Below, piece after piece: positions 45,139-55,017 of a stretch of 64,000 bases of DNA (position 1 is the stretch's first letter; the number at the start of each line of letters is the position of its first letter). The notes beneath the pieces were generated by a model. It was not told the origin of the DNA. It saw only the letters and a program-made list of their open reading frames with translations, and did no database searches. The translations under genes were made by a program, and so were the position numbers. This DNA is from Corynebacterium lactis RW2-5. GTDB taxonomy: Bacteria > Actinomycetota > Actinomycetes > Mycobacteriales > Mycobacteriaceae. Location: assembly GCF_001274895.1 (NCBI RefSeq), contig NZ_CP006841.1, positions 682,001 through 746,000 on the forward strand. Direction: 5' to 3'.

Positions 45139-47214
45139 TTAAGACTTAAACCGCTTCTGCACCAGACGCTCAAGAGCCCCCGTCGCAACGCTCAAATCAG
45201 TCGTGCGCCAGAAGTCCGGCATGGACGCGGCGATCCAGGACCCGTACCGGGCCGTCGCCAAGCGAGAATCCAGCACTGCAACCACGCCGCGGTCGTTGAC
45301 ACTGCGTAGCAGCCGGCCCGCGCCCTGCGCCATCAGCAAGGCGGCGTGAGTTGCGGAGACCTCCATGAAACCGTTGCGGCCGGCGGCCTTCGCGGCGTCG
45401 GCACGCGCGGACAGCAGCGGATCGTCGGGGCGGGGGAAGGGGATGCGGTCGATGAGAACGCAGGACAGGGAAGGACCGGGAACGTCGACGCCCTGCCAGA
45501 GGGTCAGGGTGCCGAATAGGCAGGTGTTCTCGCTGGCTGCGAACTTGTCTACCAGGGCGCCGATGGAATCATCGCCCTGGCACAGTACGTCGAAGGGCAG
45601 GCGCGAGCGCATCTCCTCGGCCGCAGCCTCGGCGCCGCGGCGCGAGGAAAATAGCCCCAGTGTACGGCCACCGGCGGCCCGGATCAGCTTCTCCATGATG
45701 TCGAACTGCTCCGGAGTCGCTCCATCACGCCCGGGCTTGGGCAAATCCCGCGCGACATACAGGATCCCGGATTTCTGGGGATCAAAGGGCGTGCCGACGT
45801 CCATGCCGTCCCACGCCCCGGAGGGCAGCCCCCACGCGGCCGCCATCGAGTCGAATTTTCCGCCGAGCGCCAGCGTCGCCGAGGTGAGCACCACCGTGGA
45901 CTCGCCGAAGAGCTTGTTGCGTAGCAGGTCAGCGACGGAAAGCGGGGCCACATAGATGGCGGAGCGCTCGCCGAGCCACACAACGTCGTCGGAGTTAAAC
46001 TCCAGGATCCTCGCCACAGTGTCGTGCATGTTCTCCACCGCTGCGCGGACGGTCTGGCGCTCGGTCGACTCGGAGCTCTGCGTAGATCCCGGGCCGTCGG
46101 AGGCGCTCAGGCTCGACCCGGAGCCGCTGCCATTTGAGCCGCTCGAGCTGCCAGAGCCGCCGGTCTTCGCCAACACGGTCTGCAGCTGCCACAGAGCATC
46201 GCGCACCGAGGCCAGGGCCATGCCCAATTCCCCGGGGATTTCCTCCAGGGCGCCCGAGTGGGCGTCGGCAAGCGAGGAGACGATTTCGGAGAGCATGTCC
46301 GTCGCATCGGTAAGGGCGGCGATTTCCTCGGCGGCCCCGAATTTCTTGGCGCGGCGGGCCATCATCGCGATGCCGGTAGGCGAGAGCTCGTCCGTGGCGA
46401 CGGAGGTGATGCGCGCGTCGAGTTCGTGCGCCTCGTCGACGACCACGCACTCGTGCTCGGGGAGGATCATCGCCTCGGAGAGCGCATCAATCGCCAGAAG
46501 GGCGTGGTTGGTCACGACGATATCGACGTTTGCGGCCTCGCGCCGGGCGGCCTCGGCGAAGCAGGACTCGCCGAAGGGACAGCTAACCGCGCCGACGCAC
46601 TCGCGGGCGGTGACGGATACCTGCCGCCAGGCCTCGTTGGAAACGCCCTTGTCCAGGCTGTCGCGGTCGCCGGTGTCGGTCTCTGAGGACCATTCGCGCA
46701 GCCTCATCACATCCGCGGCGGTGCGGCTCAGCTGCGCGGGCTCGATGAGTGCGGCGGGCTCGCCGTCGGCGTTCGGATCCTCCGGGTCGGCTGCGACGTT
46801 ATTGACCTTGTTCTGGCACAGGTAATTCGAGCGGCCCTTCAAAATCGCGAAGGTAGGCGTGCGGTTTAGCAGTGGCTCTAAGGATTTGACCAGGCGCGGC
46901 AGGTCGCGTTCGACGAGCTGGCGCTGCAGAGCAATAGTCGCGGTGGAAATAATGACGGATTGCTCCGACTCCATTGCCTGCACAATCGCAGGAATCAGGT
47001 ATGCCAGTGACTTGCCCGTTCCTGTTCCTGCCTGCACCGCGAGGTGACGCTGCCGATCGAATGCGCTGGCCACAGCGCGGGCCATCTTGACCTGATTCGG
47101 GCGCGTGGCACCTCCGAGGCCTTTGACAGCCGCGGCCAAGAGCCCCTCGATGTGGTCGCCGTCGCTGATACTCGTCCCGAGACCTTCGTTTTCCTGCGTC
47201 ACCTTGTCCGACAC
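45139..47214 (-). CDS. DinG-type iron-sulfur DNA helicase
   Basis: The 691-residue XPD/DinG-family helicase unwinds DNA 5' to 3', mainly in repair and R-loop removal. It has Walker A AGTGTGKS (62-69), DEAH (260-263), four cluster cysteines (Cys133, 206, 212, 218) and a C-terminal LMAQGAGRLLRS motif VI. A Ser/Gly-rich low-complexity insert (about 350-390) interrupts the motor. The start lies 16 bases after the pncB stop, so pncB and the helicase are probably cotranscribed. A dispersed 11-mer copy lies just before the insert. Confidence 0.93.
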   Translation of the reverse strand: MSDKVTQENEGLGTSISDGDHIEGLLAAAVKGLGGATRPNQVKMARAVASAFDRQRHLAVQAGTGTGKSLAYLIPAIVQAMESEQSVIISTATIALQRQLVERDLPRLVKSLEPLLNRTPTFAILKGRSNYLCQNKVNNVAADPEDPNADGEPAALIEPAQLSRTAADVMRLREWSSETDTGDRDSLDKGVSNEAWRQVSVTARECVGAVSCPFGESCFAEAARREAANVDIVVTNHALLAIDALSEAMILPEHECVVVDEAHELDARITSVATDELSPTGIAMMARRAKKFGAAEEIAALTDATDMLSEIVSSLADAHSGALEEIPGELGMALASVRDALWQLQTVLAKTGGSGSSSGSNGSGSGSSLSASDGPGSTQSSESTERQTVRAAVENMHDTVARILEFNSDDVVWLGERSAIYVAPLSVADLLRNKLFGESTVVLTSATLALGGKFDSMAAAWGLPSGAWDGMDVGTPFDPQKSGILYVARDLPKPGRDGATPEQFDIMEKLIRAAGGRTLGLFSSRRGAEAAAEEMRSRLPFDVLCQGDDSIGALVDKFAASENTCLFGTLTLWQGVDVPGPSLSCVLIDRIPFPRPDDPLLSARADAAKAAGRNGFMEVSATHAALLMAQGAGRLLRSVNDRGVVAVLDSRLATARYGSWIAASMPDFWRTTDLSVATGALERLVQKRFKS
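46263..46273 (+). repeat. Dispersed word CGTCGGCAAGC, copy 11
   Basis: Exact plus-strand copy in the DinG-type gene, encoding Ser-Leu-Ala-Asp-Ala on the minus strand and followed by G. Confidence 0.9.
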
Positions 47215-47230
47215 TAACTTTCAGGCCGCC

Positions 47231-48541
47231 TTAGACGCCGTGGAAGCGGACGGAGATGACCGGCTCGTCCTTCGACAGAGCGAGGCCCTCCCATGGCAGC
47301 GTGACCAGGACCTTCGCCAAGTGCGCGCGGGATTCCTCCAGCGTGGGCAGACCCTCGACCACCTCTCCGTCGCGCATTAGCGGCACGGTCAGCTCGCGGT
47401 GCTTCAAATTGCCGACTTCCGGCTTTTCGCTGCCGAGCGGGTAGGCAATCTCCTCGACCGCAGTTCCGGAGCGGCGGCAGGTGCGAATTGCGGCCTTCGC
47501 GCCGCCGTGGCTGTGCTTATCGCGCGAACGCTTTGCGACGGGTACGCCGTCGACCTCCACCATCTTGTAGACCAGACCGGCCGTCGGTGCCCCGGAGCCG
47601 GTGACCACGGAAGTGCCAACACCGTAGACATCCACGGGCTCGGCCCGCAGCGCCGCGATGGCGAATTCGTCCAGGTCGGAGGAGACCACGATGTTGGTGT
47701 TGTGCGCACCGAGGGAATCGAGCTGCTGGCGGACCTGGCGGGCGAGGACACCCAGGTCACCGGAGTCGATGCGGACGCCGCCCAGCTCGGGGCCTGCGAC
47801 CTCGATGGCCGTGTTGACACCCTCTGTGATGTCGTAGGTGTCCACCAGGAGCACGGTGTCAATGCCGAGTGTGTCGATCTGGGCTTTAAAAGCCGCGGCC
47901 TCATTAGGAGTGCCGTCCGGGTTGGTGTGCAGCAGAGTCCACGCGTGCGCGGCGGTGCCGGAGGCCGGAATCTTGTAACGAGCCGCGGCCTCCAGGTTGC
48001 TGGTGGCGCTAAACCCCGCCAGATAGGTGGCACGAGCGGCAGACACCGCGGCCTCTTCATTGGTGCGGCGCGAGCCCATCTCAATAATCGGGCGCCCGCC
48101 GGCGGCCGTAACCATGCGGGTCGCTGCGGAGGCAATTGCGGAGTCCGAGTTGAGGATGGACAGGATAACGGTCTCCAGAATCACGCACTCCGCAAAAGTG
48201 CCGCGAACTACAAGAATCGGCGAGGCGGGAAAGTAGAGCTCGCCCTCTCGGTAGCCGTCAATCTGTCCCGTGAACTTGTAATTGCGCAGGTAGTCCAGTG
48301 TGTGCTCATCCAAAAAGTCGAGCGACGCCAGCTGCTCTTCGGTGAAGCGGAAGTTACGTACGGCCTCCAATACACGCGCGGTGCCCGCCACGACTCCGTA
48401 GCGACGCTCGTTCGGGAGTCTGCGCCCGAATACCTCGAAGGCGCACTGGCGGTGCGCAGAGCCGTCGGCGAGCGACGCCTGCAGCATGGTCAGCTCGTAC
48501 TTGTCGGTCAGCAGGGCGGTGGAGGTGTACGTATCAGTCAC
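47231..48541 (-). CDS. pncB: Nicotinate phosphoribosyltransferase
   Basis: The 436-residue enzyme forms nicotinate mononucleotide for NAD salvage. Family marks are LLTDKYELTMLQASL at the N-terminus, FEVFGRRLPNERRY, EMGSRRTNEEAA, GTAAHAW with the phosphorylated His, GVRIDSGDL and SSDLDEF. It works with NadE at 28961 to regenerate NAD. It is divergent from clpS across 59 bases, as in other Actinobacteria by recall. The ATG at 48541 has little ribosome-site sequence, and a CGTACTATC element lies in the shared spacer. Confidence 0.96.
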   Translation of the reverse strand: MTDTYTSTALLTDKYELTMLQASLADGSAHRQCAFEVFGRRLPNERRYGVVAGTARVLEAVRNFRFTEEQLASLDFLDEHTLDYLRNYKFTGQIDGYREGELYFPASPILVVRGTFAECVILETVILSILNSDSAIASAATRMVTAAGGRPIIEMGSRRTNEEAAVSAARATYLAGFSATSNLEAAARYKIPASGTAAHAWTLLHTNPDGTPNEAAAFKAQIDTLGIDTVLLVDTYDITEGVNTAIEVAGPELGGVRIDSGDLGVLARQVRQQLDSLGAHNTNIVVSSDLDEFAIAALRAEPVDVYGVGTSVVTGSGAPTAGLVYKMVEVDGVPVAKRSRDKHSHGGAKAAIRTCRRSGTAVEEIAYPLGSEKPEVGNLKHRELTVPLMRDGEVVEGLPTLEESRAHLAKVLVTLPWEGLALSKDEPVISVRFHGV

Positions 48542-48600
48542 GCGCCCAAGTCTAGTCGGGGCGGCGGATTACACGGAAGAAACGTACTATCCTGGGGCGT

Positions 48601-48894
48601 ATGAGCATGCCAGCAGCAACACCGATGCCCACGATGGACGCCGATGTCGTCACCGAATCGAACCGACCCTGGCAGTGCATCGTGTGGGATGACCAGGTCA
48701 ATTCCATGAGCTACGTCACCTACGTGTTCCAGATGCTCTTCGGCATGGACCGCAAGAAGGCCCACGCGCTAATGATGACGGTCCATACCGAGGGCAAGGC
48801 TATCGTTTCCTCAGGCGAACGCGACAAGGTCGAAGCTGACGTGAAGAAGCTGCACAAGGCCGGGCTCTGGGCCACCATGCAGCAGGCGGACTAG
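48601..48894 (+). CDS. clpS: ATP-dependent Clp protease adaptor ClpS
   Basis: The 97-residue adaptor delivers N-degron substrates to the ClpA or ClpC unfoldase. It has the flexible N-terminus (1-20), then [22 protein letters not shown], the conserved DDxxN plus hydrophobic residue-binding surface, and [12 protein letters not shown]. Length is normal. It starts 59 bases from the divergent pncB and is followed 25 bases later by the DUF2017 gene; this clpS-DUF2017-P1 peptidase-rhomboid-murI order is widely conserved in Actinobacteria as I recall. Confidence 0.97.
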   Translation: MSMPAATPMPTMDADVVTESNRPWQCIVWDDQVNSMSYVTYVFQMLFGMDRKKAHALMMTVHTEGKAIVSSGERDKVEADVKKLHKAGLWATMQQAD

Positions 48895-48919
48895 ACAAGA
48901 TAAGCGGGAGAATTTAGCT

Positions 48920-49471
48920 ATGCGTCCATGGAAGCGTAAGAAGTCGATTCTCGGCGGCGGCGCCAAGTATGTCACCACCTTCGAGCCTGCCGAGCGGGAT
49001 CTGCTGCTGAATCTCGCCTCCACCGTTGCTGATGCTTTCATGGAGCGTGCCCGCACCGCGCCGAAGGACGAGCTAGCGGAGCTCACCGGCATGCCGGTGG
49101 GGCACTCCGAGGCGCCCGAAGATCCTCGCATGGCGCGCCTGCTGCCGGACTTTTCCAAGCCGGGCGAGGAATCCGTCGAAGGCGAAAACGCCCTCATGCG
49201 CCAGCTTCACGAATCGGACATTGTTACGGACAAGCTGCACGCGCTGCGCTCCATCATTGACGCAATTGAGTCCAATGAATCCGGGCAGGTAACGATCACC
49301 GAAAATGATGCTCACGCATGGGTTGCCGGCATCAACGATCTGCGCATTTACCTTCATGTCTCCATGGAGGGCCTGCACGGCTCACTCGAGCAGGTTGAAC
49401 AGACTGATGCCATGTACCAGTGGCTTTCCTACAACCAGGAATCCCTGCTCGATCAGCTCATGGGCGAGTAG
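48920..49471 (+). CDS. DUF2017 family protein
   Basis: The 183-residue cytoplasmic protein matches DUF2017, an actinobacterial family always found downstream of clpS. N-terminal MRPWKRKKSILGGG is basic, the centre has RLLPDF, and the C-terminal half is helical with LRIYLHVSMEGL. No biochemical function is established to my knowledge. Its fixed position suggests a role linked to ClpS-mediated proteolysis, which is an inference from neighbourhood only. It ends nine bases before the P1 peptidase gene. Confidence 0.88.
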   Translation: MRPWKRKKSILGGGAKYVTTFEPAERDLLLNLASTVADAFMERARTAPKDELAELTGMPVGHSEAPEDPRMARLLPDFSKPGEESVEGENALMRQLHESDIVTDKLHALRSIIDAIESNESGQVTITENDAHAWVAGINDLRIYLHVSMEGLHGSLEQVEQTDAMYQWLSYNQESLLDQLMGE

Positions 49472-49480
49472 CCTCGACGT

Positions 49481-50578
49481 ATGACCGAGTCTCTTCCCGA
49501 GCCTGCGAACGCTCTCAATCCCGACCTCCAATCGCTCCTTCCTCGACACGCCTCGAGCACGCCCTTCGGCAGCTGTTTCGAGATTGGCCCGGGCTCTCTG
49601 TCCGGCATTGACGGAATTTCGCTGGGGCATGCGAGCGCGGGGGACACCGGCGTGACTGTGATCGCTGCCCCCAGCGGTGCGGTTGCCGCCGTCGACGTCC
49701 GCGGCGGCGGTCCCGGTACCCGCGAGACTGACCTTCTGGCTCCCGAGAACACCGTCGAGCGCGCCCACGCCATCGTCCTATCCGGCGGATCTGCCTTTGG
49801 CCTGGCCACCGCTGATGGCGTCATGCGCGCGCTCCGCGAGCGCGGCCTGGGATTCGAGGTCACCCCGTCCCGCCCCGACGTCATCGTGCCAATCGTCCCC
49901 GGCGCCGTCATCTTCGACCTTCTTCTCGGCGAGCCCACCGTCCCCACCGCCGACCTAGGCCGCGAGGCCCTAAATCGCGCGCTTTCCGACGGCCCGGACA
50001 CGGCCTCGGGCAGCATCGGCGGAGGGACAGGGGCAATGGCCGGTGCAATCAAGGGTGGTTTCGGCCAGGCTAGAGTCACATCTGCAGACGGGAAGTACTG
50101 GGTGGCCGCAGGTATGGTCGTCAACTCCTTCGGCGCAGTCATTGATGCCGAGGGCCGACTGTTCGGGCTACCGGAGGGGCCCCAAGTGTCGCCTCAGTCG
50201 CTTCAGTCGCTGGATAAGGTATTCGTCGGGCGAAGCAAGGTTTTGGTCGAGCCCGCCTCGGCGGGGCAGACGTCGGCAAGCGTGCGAAACACAACAATCG
50301 GCTGCGTAATCACAAACGCGCCGCTGTCGGCGCCTCAGCTAAAACGGCTGGCGATGACGGGACATGACGGGCTGGCCAGGGCGATTCGTCCCGCGCACGC
50401 CCCGATGGACGGCGACACCCTCTTCGCGCTAAGCACGGCTGAGCCCGAGGGAGCGACCCCAGAGGTAGTTGCGCTGCTGTCCGCGATGACCGCCGATGCG
50501 GTGCAATTCGCTATCGTCGATGCTGTTGCCAGCGCCACCGGGCGTGGCGGCGTTGCATCGATGGGCGAACTAGAATAA
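49481..50578 (+). CDS. P1 family (DmpA-like) peptidase
   Basis: The 365-residue protein belongs to the DmpA/L-aminopeptidase group of self-cleaving Ntn hydrolases. It shows DVRGGGPGTRETDLL, VLSGGSAFGLATADGV, GGGTGAMAGAIKGGFGQA and NTTIGCVITNAPL, the region that supplies the N-terminal nucleophile after autocleavage. Substrates are likely beta-amino or D-amino peptides or polymers, unproven. A dispersed 11-mer lies a few codons before the nucleophile region, at Thr-Ser-Ala-Ser-Val. The next gene, a rhomboid, starts 37 bases later. Confidence 0.9.
   Translation: MTESLPEPANALNPDLQSLLPRHASSTPFGSCFEIGPGSLSGIDGISLGHASAGDTGVTVIAAPSGAVAAVDVRGGGPGTRETDLLAPENTVERAHAIVLSGGSAFGLATADGVMRALRERGLGFEVTPSRPDVIVPIVPGAVIFDLLLGEPTVPTADLGREALNRALSDGPDTASGSIGGGTGAMAGAIKGGFGQARVTSADGKYWVAAGMVVNSFGAVIDAEGRLFGLPEGPQVSPQSLQSLDKVFVGRSKVLVEPASAGQTSASVRNTTIGCVITNAPLSAPQLKRLAMTGHDGLARAIRPAHAPMDGDTLFALSTAEPEGATPEVVALLSAMTADAVQFAIVDAVASATGRGGVASMGELE
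50271..50281 (+). repeat. Dispersed word CGTCGGCAAGC, copy 12
   Basis: Exact copy in the P1 peptidase gene, encoding Thr-Ser-Ala-Ser and followed by G. Confidence 0.9.
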
Positions 50579-50615
50579 GCCGAACTTGAGCGAAAAACTT
50601 AAGCGAAGAAGGTGA

Positions 50616-51314
50616 GTGACGGCGATGACCGATTACTTCAGCCGGAATGCCGGATACCGCAGCCCGGGAAGCTCGCCGTATAACGGGGCGATGGGCTCGC
50701 CCTCGGGTGGCCAGCTTTCGCGGCGCCAATCGGGGCAGCTGATGCCTCGCGATCGTGATGGCGGAATCGGGTCGGCTTTGGGTACCGCGATAGGCTTCCT
50801 CGTCCTCATTTGGGTCGTATTCTTCGTGGACCAGTACGTTTTCTTCGGTGAGCTGCGCAATTTTGGCGTCCAGCCGAGGGACACCTCCACGTGGTGGGGC
50901 ATCTTCTTTGCGCCTCTGTTGCACGCGAATTTGTCGCACCTGATGGCCAACTCGCTGCCAGGAGCGTTGTTTGCCGGGCTGATTGCGCTGTCGTCTAAAC
51001 GCCTCTTCTGGCAGGTAACGCTTCTGGTTACGGTTGTCGGAGGCGGTCTTACATGGCTGCTCGGTGGCATCAACACGGTGCACATCGGAGCGTCGGGACT
51101 AATTTACGGTTGGCTCGCGTTTCTCATCGTGCGTGGCTTTGTGAACCGGCGAGCGTGGCAGATTCTTCTCGGAATCGTGTTGGCCTCGACCTACTCGGGC
51201 CTGATTTGGGGTGTTTTGCCCACGCAGATGGCCGTCAGCTGGCAGATGCACCTGTTTGGCGGACTCGCCGGTATCTGGGCCGCGGTGATGTTTAAGAGGG
51301 GCAGGCAGAATTAA
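50616..51314 (+). CDS. Rhomboid family intramembrane serine protease
   Basis: The 232-residue protein has six transmembrane helices after a polar 50-residue N-terminus. The catalytic Ser160 lies in HIGASGLIYG and His212 in WQMHLFGG, with oxyanion residues His103 and Asn112 in LLHANLSHLMAN. This is a complete rhomboid active site for cleaving membrane proteins. Start is GTG 50616 or ATG 50625; an AAGAAGGTGA site fits neither perfectly. It lies 24 bases upstream of murI in the conserved clpS-murI cluster. Confidence 0.92.
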   Translation: MTAMTDYFSRNAGYRSPGSSPYNGAMGSPSGGQLSRRQSGQLMPRDRDGGIGSALGTAIGFLVLIWVVFFVDQYVFFGELRNFGVQPRDTSTWWGIFFAPLLHANLSHLMANSLPGALFAGLIALSSKRLFWQVTLLVTVVGGGLTWLLGGINTVHIGASGLIYGWLAFLIVRGFVNRRAWQILLGIVLASTYSGLIWGVLPTQMAVSWQMHLFGGLAGIWAAVMFKRGRQN

Positions 51315-51338
51315 AGTGAGGCCAGGAGGCGCCGAAAA

Positions 51339-52172
51339 ATGACCGAAAGTGCAGGCCACGAGGTACCCGATCGTACCGCTCCAATCGGAGTTTTTGACTC
51401 TGGGGTCGGCGGGCTGACCGTAGCTCGAGCGATCATGGATCAGCTACCGCACGAGTCGATGATTTACATCGGCGATACCGCGAATGGCCCCTACGGACCC
51501 CTGAAGATCGCCCAGGTACGCAAGCACGCGGAAGCCATCGCCGACGATCTTGTCGAACGCGGCTGCAAAATGATTGTGATCGCCTGCAATACCGCCTCGG
51601 CAGCCTTCCTGCGGGATGCTCGCGAACGATACCCGGTCCCCGTCGCCGAGGTAATTCTGCCCGCAGTGCGCCGCGCCGTATCGACGACGCGAAACGGCAA
51701 GGTGGGGGTCATCGGAACGAGCGCCACGATACGTTCCCGTGCCTATCAGGACCTGTTCGACGCGGTTCCCGGGGTAGATGTTTCGGCCGTGGATTGCCCG
51801 CGATTCGTGGACTTCGTCGAGCGGGGAATAACCTCGGGGCGCCAGATCCTGGGACTGACGGAGGGGTATCTGGCTCCTCTTCAGGCGGATGGCGTCGACA
51901 CCTTGGTACTCGGATGTACCCACTATCCGCTGCTGTCCGGTGTGATTCAGCTGGCGATGGGGGACAACGTGACGCTGGTCTCCTCGGCAGAGGAGACCTC
52001 CAAGGACGTCCTTCGAATCCTCACTGAGGCGGATATGTTGGCGGACCCGGAGGAGGACCCGGCGCCGGTGCGGAGTTTCGAGTCCACGGGCGATCCGCAG
52101 ACGTTTGCTGCGCTCGCACACCGCTTTCTGGGCCCAGGTATTAACCAGGTCACTATGCACGGCAGAGTGTGA
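51339..52172 (+). CDS. murI: Glutamate racemase
   Basis: The 277-residue enzyme makes D-glutamate for peptidoglycan. The catalytic cysteines are Cys83 in ACNTASAA and Cys193 in LGCTHYPLL, and the N-terminal loop is [12 protein letters not shown]. Length is usual. An AGGAGG site lies 11 bases before the ATG. It heads the murI-MBL hydrolase-rph-rdgB series known from mycobacteria (Rv1338-Rv1341). Confidence 0.97.
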   Translation: MTESAGHEVPDRTAPIGVFDSGVGGLTVARAIMDQLPHESMIYIGDTANGPYGPLKIAQVRKHAEAIADDLVERGCKMIVIACNTASAAFLRDARERYPVPVAEVILPAVRRAVSTTRNGKVGVIGTSATIRSRAYQDLFDAVPGVDVSAVDCPRFVDFVERGITSGRQILGLTEGYLAPLQADGVDTLVLGCTHYPLLSGVIQLAMGDNVTLVSSAEETSKDVLRILTEADMLADPEEDPAPVRSFESTGDPQTFAALAHRFLGPGINQVTMHGRV

Positions 52173-52245
52173 GCTTTCTTATTTATCAGTAGCGCTGAAC
52201 CAGTTTCCCTCTACTTTTTGACTCCGAACGTGGCAAGCTTGAACT

Positions 52246-53031
52246 ATGCGAGTGAAGGTACTGGGATGCACGGGCAGCATGGGAGGCCCGTTGGCGCCAG
52301 CGTCTGGCTACTTTGTACAGCTGGATAACGGCAGCTCCTTCGTGATGGACATGGGGCCCGGCGTCCTCGCCGAGCTGCAGAAGATTGCCGACCCGGCCGC
52401 CTGTGACCTCGTTCTTTCGCATGTGCACCCTGACCACACGGCAGACATCCCCGGCTTGCTGGTCTGGCGTCGCTTCCATCCCACCGCTCCCGCGAAGTCC
52501 AAGAACCTTTTCGTCGGTCCGGACGATATCTGGGAGCGCATCGGTGCCCTCTGTGCGGCCACGGGAGATGAAGGGGACCGCGACTTGTCCGACACCTTCG
52601 ACAACGTCGTCGCACGCCCCGGCCAACCCCTGATGATCGGCGGTTCCGAAGTAGACGGTGGGGCCGTCGTCACGCCCTATCCGATGGTGCACCCGGTGCC
52701 GACCGTGGGCTACCGCGTGGAGGCAGACGGGTTTGTCGTCGCGTACTCGGGAGATACCGCGTGGACCGATGCGCTAGTAGACCTGGCCCGAGATGCCGAT
52801 GTCTTCATCTGCGAGGCCACATGGTGTAAAAAGACCGACGGCGTGCCTCCGAACATGCACATGTCGGGCTACGAAGCCGGCCAGGCGGCGAGTCTCGCCG
52901 GGGTCAAGAAGCTCGTGCTCACCCATATCCCTCCGTATGCGGATGGGCAAGAGGCGCTCGAGGCCGCCCGCACCACCTTCGACGGCGAGATTGAGCTGGC
53001 CTACCTGGGCCAGGAGTTCGGCAGCGACTAG
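52246..53031 (+). CDS. Metallo-beta-lactamase fold hydrolase (RNase Z-like)
   Basis: The 261-residue protein has the MBL metal motif HVHPDH with ligands His59, His61, Asp63 and His64, then His residues in MVHPVPT and LTHIPPY and the Asp of GDTAWT. The pattern is nearest to the RNase Z / cyclic phosphodiesterase branch. The M. tuberculosis counterpart at this position is Rv1339, reported as a cyclic-AMP phosphodiesterase, so nucleotide hydrolysis is plausible here. It lies 49 bases before rph. Confidence 0.9.
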   Translation: MRVKVLGCTGSMGGPLAPASGYFVQLDNGSSFVMDMGPGVLAELQKIADPAACDLVLSHVHPDHTADIPGLLVWRRFHPTAPAKSKNLFVGPDDIWERIGALCAATGDEGDRDLSDTFDNVVARPGQPLMIGGSEVDGGAVVTPYPMVHPVPTVGYRVEADGFVVAYSGDTAWTDALVDLARDADVFICEATWCKKTDGVPPNMHMSGYEAGQAASLAGVKKLVLTHIPPYADGQEALEAARTTFDGEIELAYLGQEFGSD

Positions 53032-53080
53032 CCGTAAACCCTCTGCTCGCGAGTACCCTTGCGCCGGTAGGGTAGTGGGC

Positions 53081-53842
53081 ATGACTGAATTTAATTCCGA
53101 TTTCCGCCGCGCAGACGGTCGCGCACTCGACGAGATGCGCAAAGTGACCATCACCCGCGGCTTCACCGATAACCCGGCGGGCTCCGTGCTGGTTACTTTC
53201 GGCAACACCCGAGTGATGTGTACCGCCTCCGTGGAGCAGTCCGTACCACGCTTCAAGCGCGATTCCGGCGAGGGTTGGCTGACCGCCGAGTACTCGATGC
53301 TGCCGGCATCTACTCATGAGCGCATGCCGCGCGAGTCCATGAAGGGCAAGGTCAAGGGCCGCACCCACGAGATTTCCCGCCTAATCGGACGCTCGCTGCG
53401 CGCCGCCGTGGATTTGAAGGAACTCGGCGAGAACACCATCAACATCGACTGTGACGTGTTGCAGGCCGATGGTGGTACCCGCACCGCCTCCATCACCGGC
53501 GCCTACGTCGCGCTTGCCGACGCCCTGACGTACTTGCACGCAGCCGGCGCCGTGCCGGGAACGCCGCTGAAGGCCCCAGTTGCCGCAGTATCCGTCGGAA
53601 TTATCGACGGCCGCGTCTGCCTGGACCTCCCCTATGAGGAGGACTCCCGCGCAGAGGTTGACCTGAACGTGGTCATGACCGCCGAGGGCAAGTTCGTCGA
53701 GATTCAGGGCACTGGCGAGGAAGGCACCTTCGACCGTGTCCAGCTGAACCAGATGCTCGACTCCGCGGAGAAGGGCCTGCGTGAGCTGATTGCTGTCCAG
53801 CAGGAAGTCCTGCGCGCTCCCTACCCGGGGAAGCTGCCGTGA
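53081..53842 (+). CDS. rph: Ribonuclease PH
   Basis: The 253-residue phosphorolytic exonuclease trims tRNA 3' ends. It begins with [20 protein letters not shown], followed by the family motifs [16 protein letters not shown] and [11 protein letters not shown], phosphate-binding residues in [16 protein letters not shown], and [10 protein letters not shown] 53081 is preferred; GTG 53075 is in frame. Its stop overlaps the rdgB start by four bases (GTGA), so the two are translationally coupled. It carries a dispersed 11-mer copy encoding Ala-Leu-Ala-Asp-Ala. Confidence 0.97.
   Translation: MTEFNSDFRRADGRALDEMRKVTITRGFTDNPAGSVLVTFGNTRVMCTASVEQSVPRFKRDSGEGWLTAEYSMLPASTHERMPRESMKGKVKGRTHEISRLIGRSLRAAVDLKELGENTINIDCDVLQADGGTRTASITGAYVALADALTYLHAAGAVPGTPLKAPVAAVSVGIIDGRVCLDLPYEEDSRAEVDLNVVMTAEGKFVEIQGTGEEGTFDRVQLNQMLDSAEKGLRELIAVQQEVLRAPYPGKLP
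53512..53522 (-). repeat. Dispersed word CGTCGGCAAGC, copy 13
   Basis: Exact minus-strand copy in rph, encoding Leu-Ala-Asp on the plus strand and followed by G on the minus strand. Confidence 0.9.
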
Positions 53843-54540
53843 AGCTCCTCGTAGCAAGCCGAAACGCCAAGAAGCTGGCCGAGCTGGACCGAATCCTGCG
53901 TGCCGAGGGCATCGAGTCGGTGGAACTGCTCTCGCTCGCCGATGTCGATGAGTACCCTGAGCGCCCCGAGGATGGCCGCACTTTCGCCGATAATGCTTTC
54001 ATCAAGGCCATCGACGGTGCCGCCTATACCGGTCTTGCATGCTTGGCTGATGATTCGGGTCTGAGCGTCGACGAGCTAAACGGGATGCCGGGTGTGCTCT
54101 CCGCGCGTTGGGCCGGCGGGCACGGAGATGATGTCGCAAACTATGAGCTGCTTCTTGCGCAGATCTCTGACACTCCGGATGAGCGTCGCACCGGCGCGTT
54201 CCGCTCCACCTGCGCGCTTGTAGTGCCCTCACTTGGCGATGTCGCCGGGGCACAGAAGGCGCTTGCCGACGCAGGTTTCCCGGCGGTCATCGATGATTCC
54301 GGTAACCTCCTGCTGGTAGTCGAGGGCCGCTGGCCCGGCACTATTCTGCGTCAGCCGGTAGGGGACAACGGGTTCGGTTACGATCCGATTTTCGCTCCGC
54401 TTCCCGAAGAAGGCGGCAGTGACGATGGAACTCTATCCGCGGCACAGCTAAGCGCCGAAGCCAAGGACGAGTACAGCCACAGGGGGCGTGCGCTGCGTGC
54501 CTTGGCGCCGGCGCTGAAAATTCTCGCTGAGTTGGCCTAA
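53839..54540 (+). CDS. rdgB: XTP/dITP diphosphatase
   Basis: The 233-residue Ham1/RdgB enzyme removes non-canonical purine triphosphates. It starts with [14 protein letters not shown], the substrate-grip sequence, and has the metal and catalytic region [19 protein letters not shown] with the [11 protein letters not shown] loop. A C-terminal [11 protein letters not shown] region and the [11 protein letters not shown] tail are present. Inserts near residues 140-160 and 195-210 make it longer than the 200-residue E. coli form. The GTG start overlaps the rph stop. A dispersed 11-mer copy falls in the first insert. Confidence 0.96.
   Translation: MKLLVASRNAKKLAELDRILRAEGIESVELLSLADVDEYPERPEDGRTFADNAFIKAIDGAAYTGLACLADDSGLSVDELNGMPGVLSARWAGGHGDDVANYELLLAQISDTPDERRTGAFRSTCALVVPSLGDVAGAQKALADAGFPAVIDDSGNLLLVVEGRWPGTILRQPVGDNGFGYDPIFAPLPEEGGSDDGTLSAAQLSAEAKDEYSHRGRALRALAPALKILAELA
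54261..54271 (-). repeat. Dispersed word CGTCGGCAAGC, copy 14
   Basis: Exact minus-strand copy in a family-specific insert of rdgB, encoding Ala-Leu-Ala-Asp-Ala on the plus strand. It lies 749 bases from copy 13. Confidence 0.9.
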
Positions 54541-54563
54541 AAAGGAGGTCTAGCCGCGGTGCG

Positions 54564-54577
54564 TTTTTTTGGGGGGG
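54564..54577 (+). repeat. T7G7 homopolymer pair after rdgB
   Basis: Seven T followed by seven G lie 24 bases after the rdgB stop, in the short convergent space before the DUF3817 gene. The T-run may help to end rdgB transcription. Confidence 0.55.
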
Positions 54578-54579
54578 CT

Positions 54580-54945
54580 TTACTTCAGCTTGAAAGCAAC
54601 CTCGACCTCATCGCGGCGCTTGCGCTCCACGATGAAAGACAGGAAGGGTACGACGCCTCCGAGCGCGGTGACCATCCACTTTGATGGCTCCCACCGAGCC
54701 CTGGTTCCAAGATTCACTACAGCGATCAGAAAAGCCATATAACCGTAGCCATGGATGATTGCGATTATTGTAAACCAACGAGGTTTAGCGGTATCTAGCC
54801 CGAAATCCAGCCCGATTATGCCGTAAATGGTAATCATAGCCGCGACTAGAAGTAGCAGCATGACACCGGTGAAGTAAGCGGTGATGGAGAAAAACGTCAG
54901 GGCCTTCTTCACACGCTCGCGACGGTTTGGATTGATGGTGTTCAC
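54580..54945 (-). CDS. DUF3817 family small membrane protein
   Basis: The 121-residue protein has three helices (about 16-42, 55-77 and 89-106) with the family pattern FTGVMLLLLV and IIHGYGYMAFLI, closing with a basic-acidic tail. DUF3817 proteins sit next to rdgB in mycobacteria (Rv1342c), so the position agrees. No function is known to me. The ATG at 54945 has only a weak ribosome site, AAAGGACTTTTAGTG-like. Confidence 0.88.
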   Translation of the reverse strand: MNTINPNRRERVKKALTFFSITAYFTGVMLLLLVAAMITIYGIIGLDFGLDTAKPRWFTIIAIIHGYGYMAFLIAVVNLGTRARWEPSKWMVTALGGVVPFLSFIVERKRRDEVEVAFKLK

Positions 54946-55017
54946 TAAAAGTCCTTTGCTTTGAGTTTGTGCCTAGTTCTTGATACCTGGGGGGGAGTTC
55001 AGGCTGGGCCCGAACAA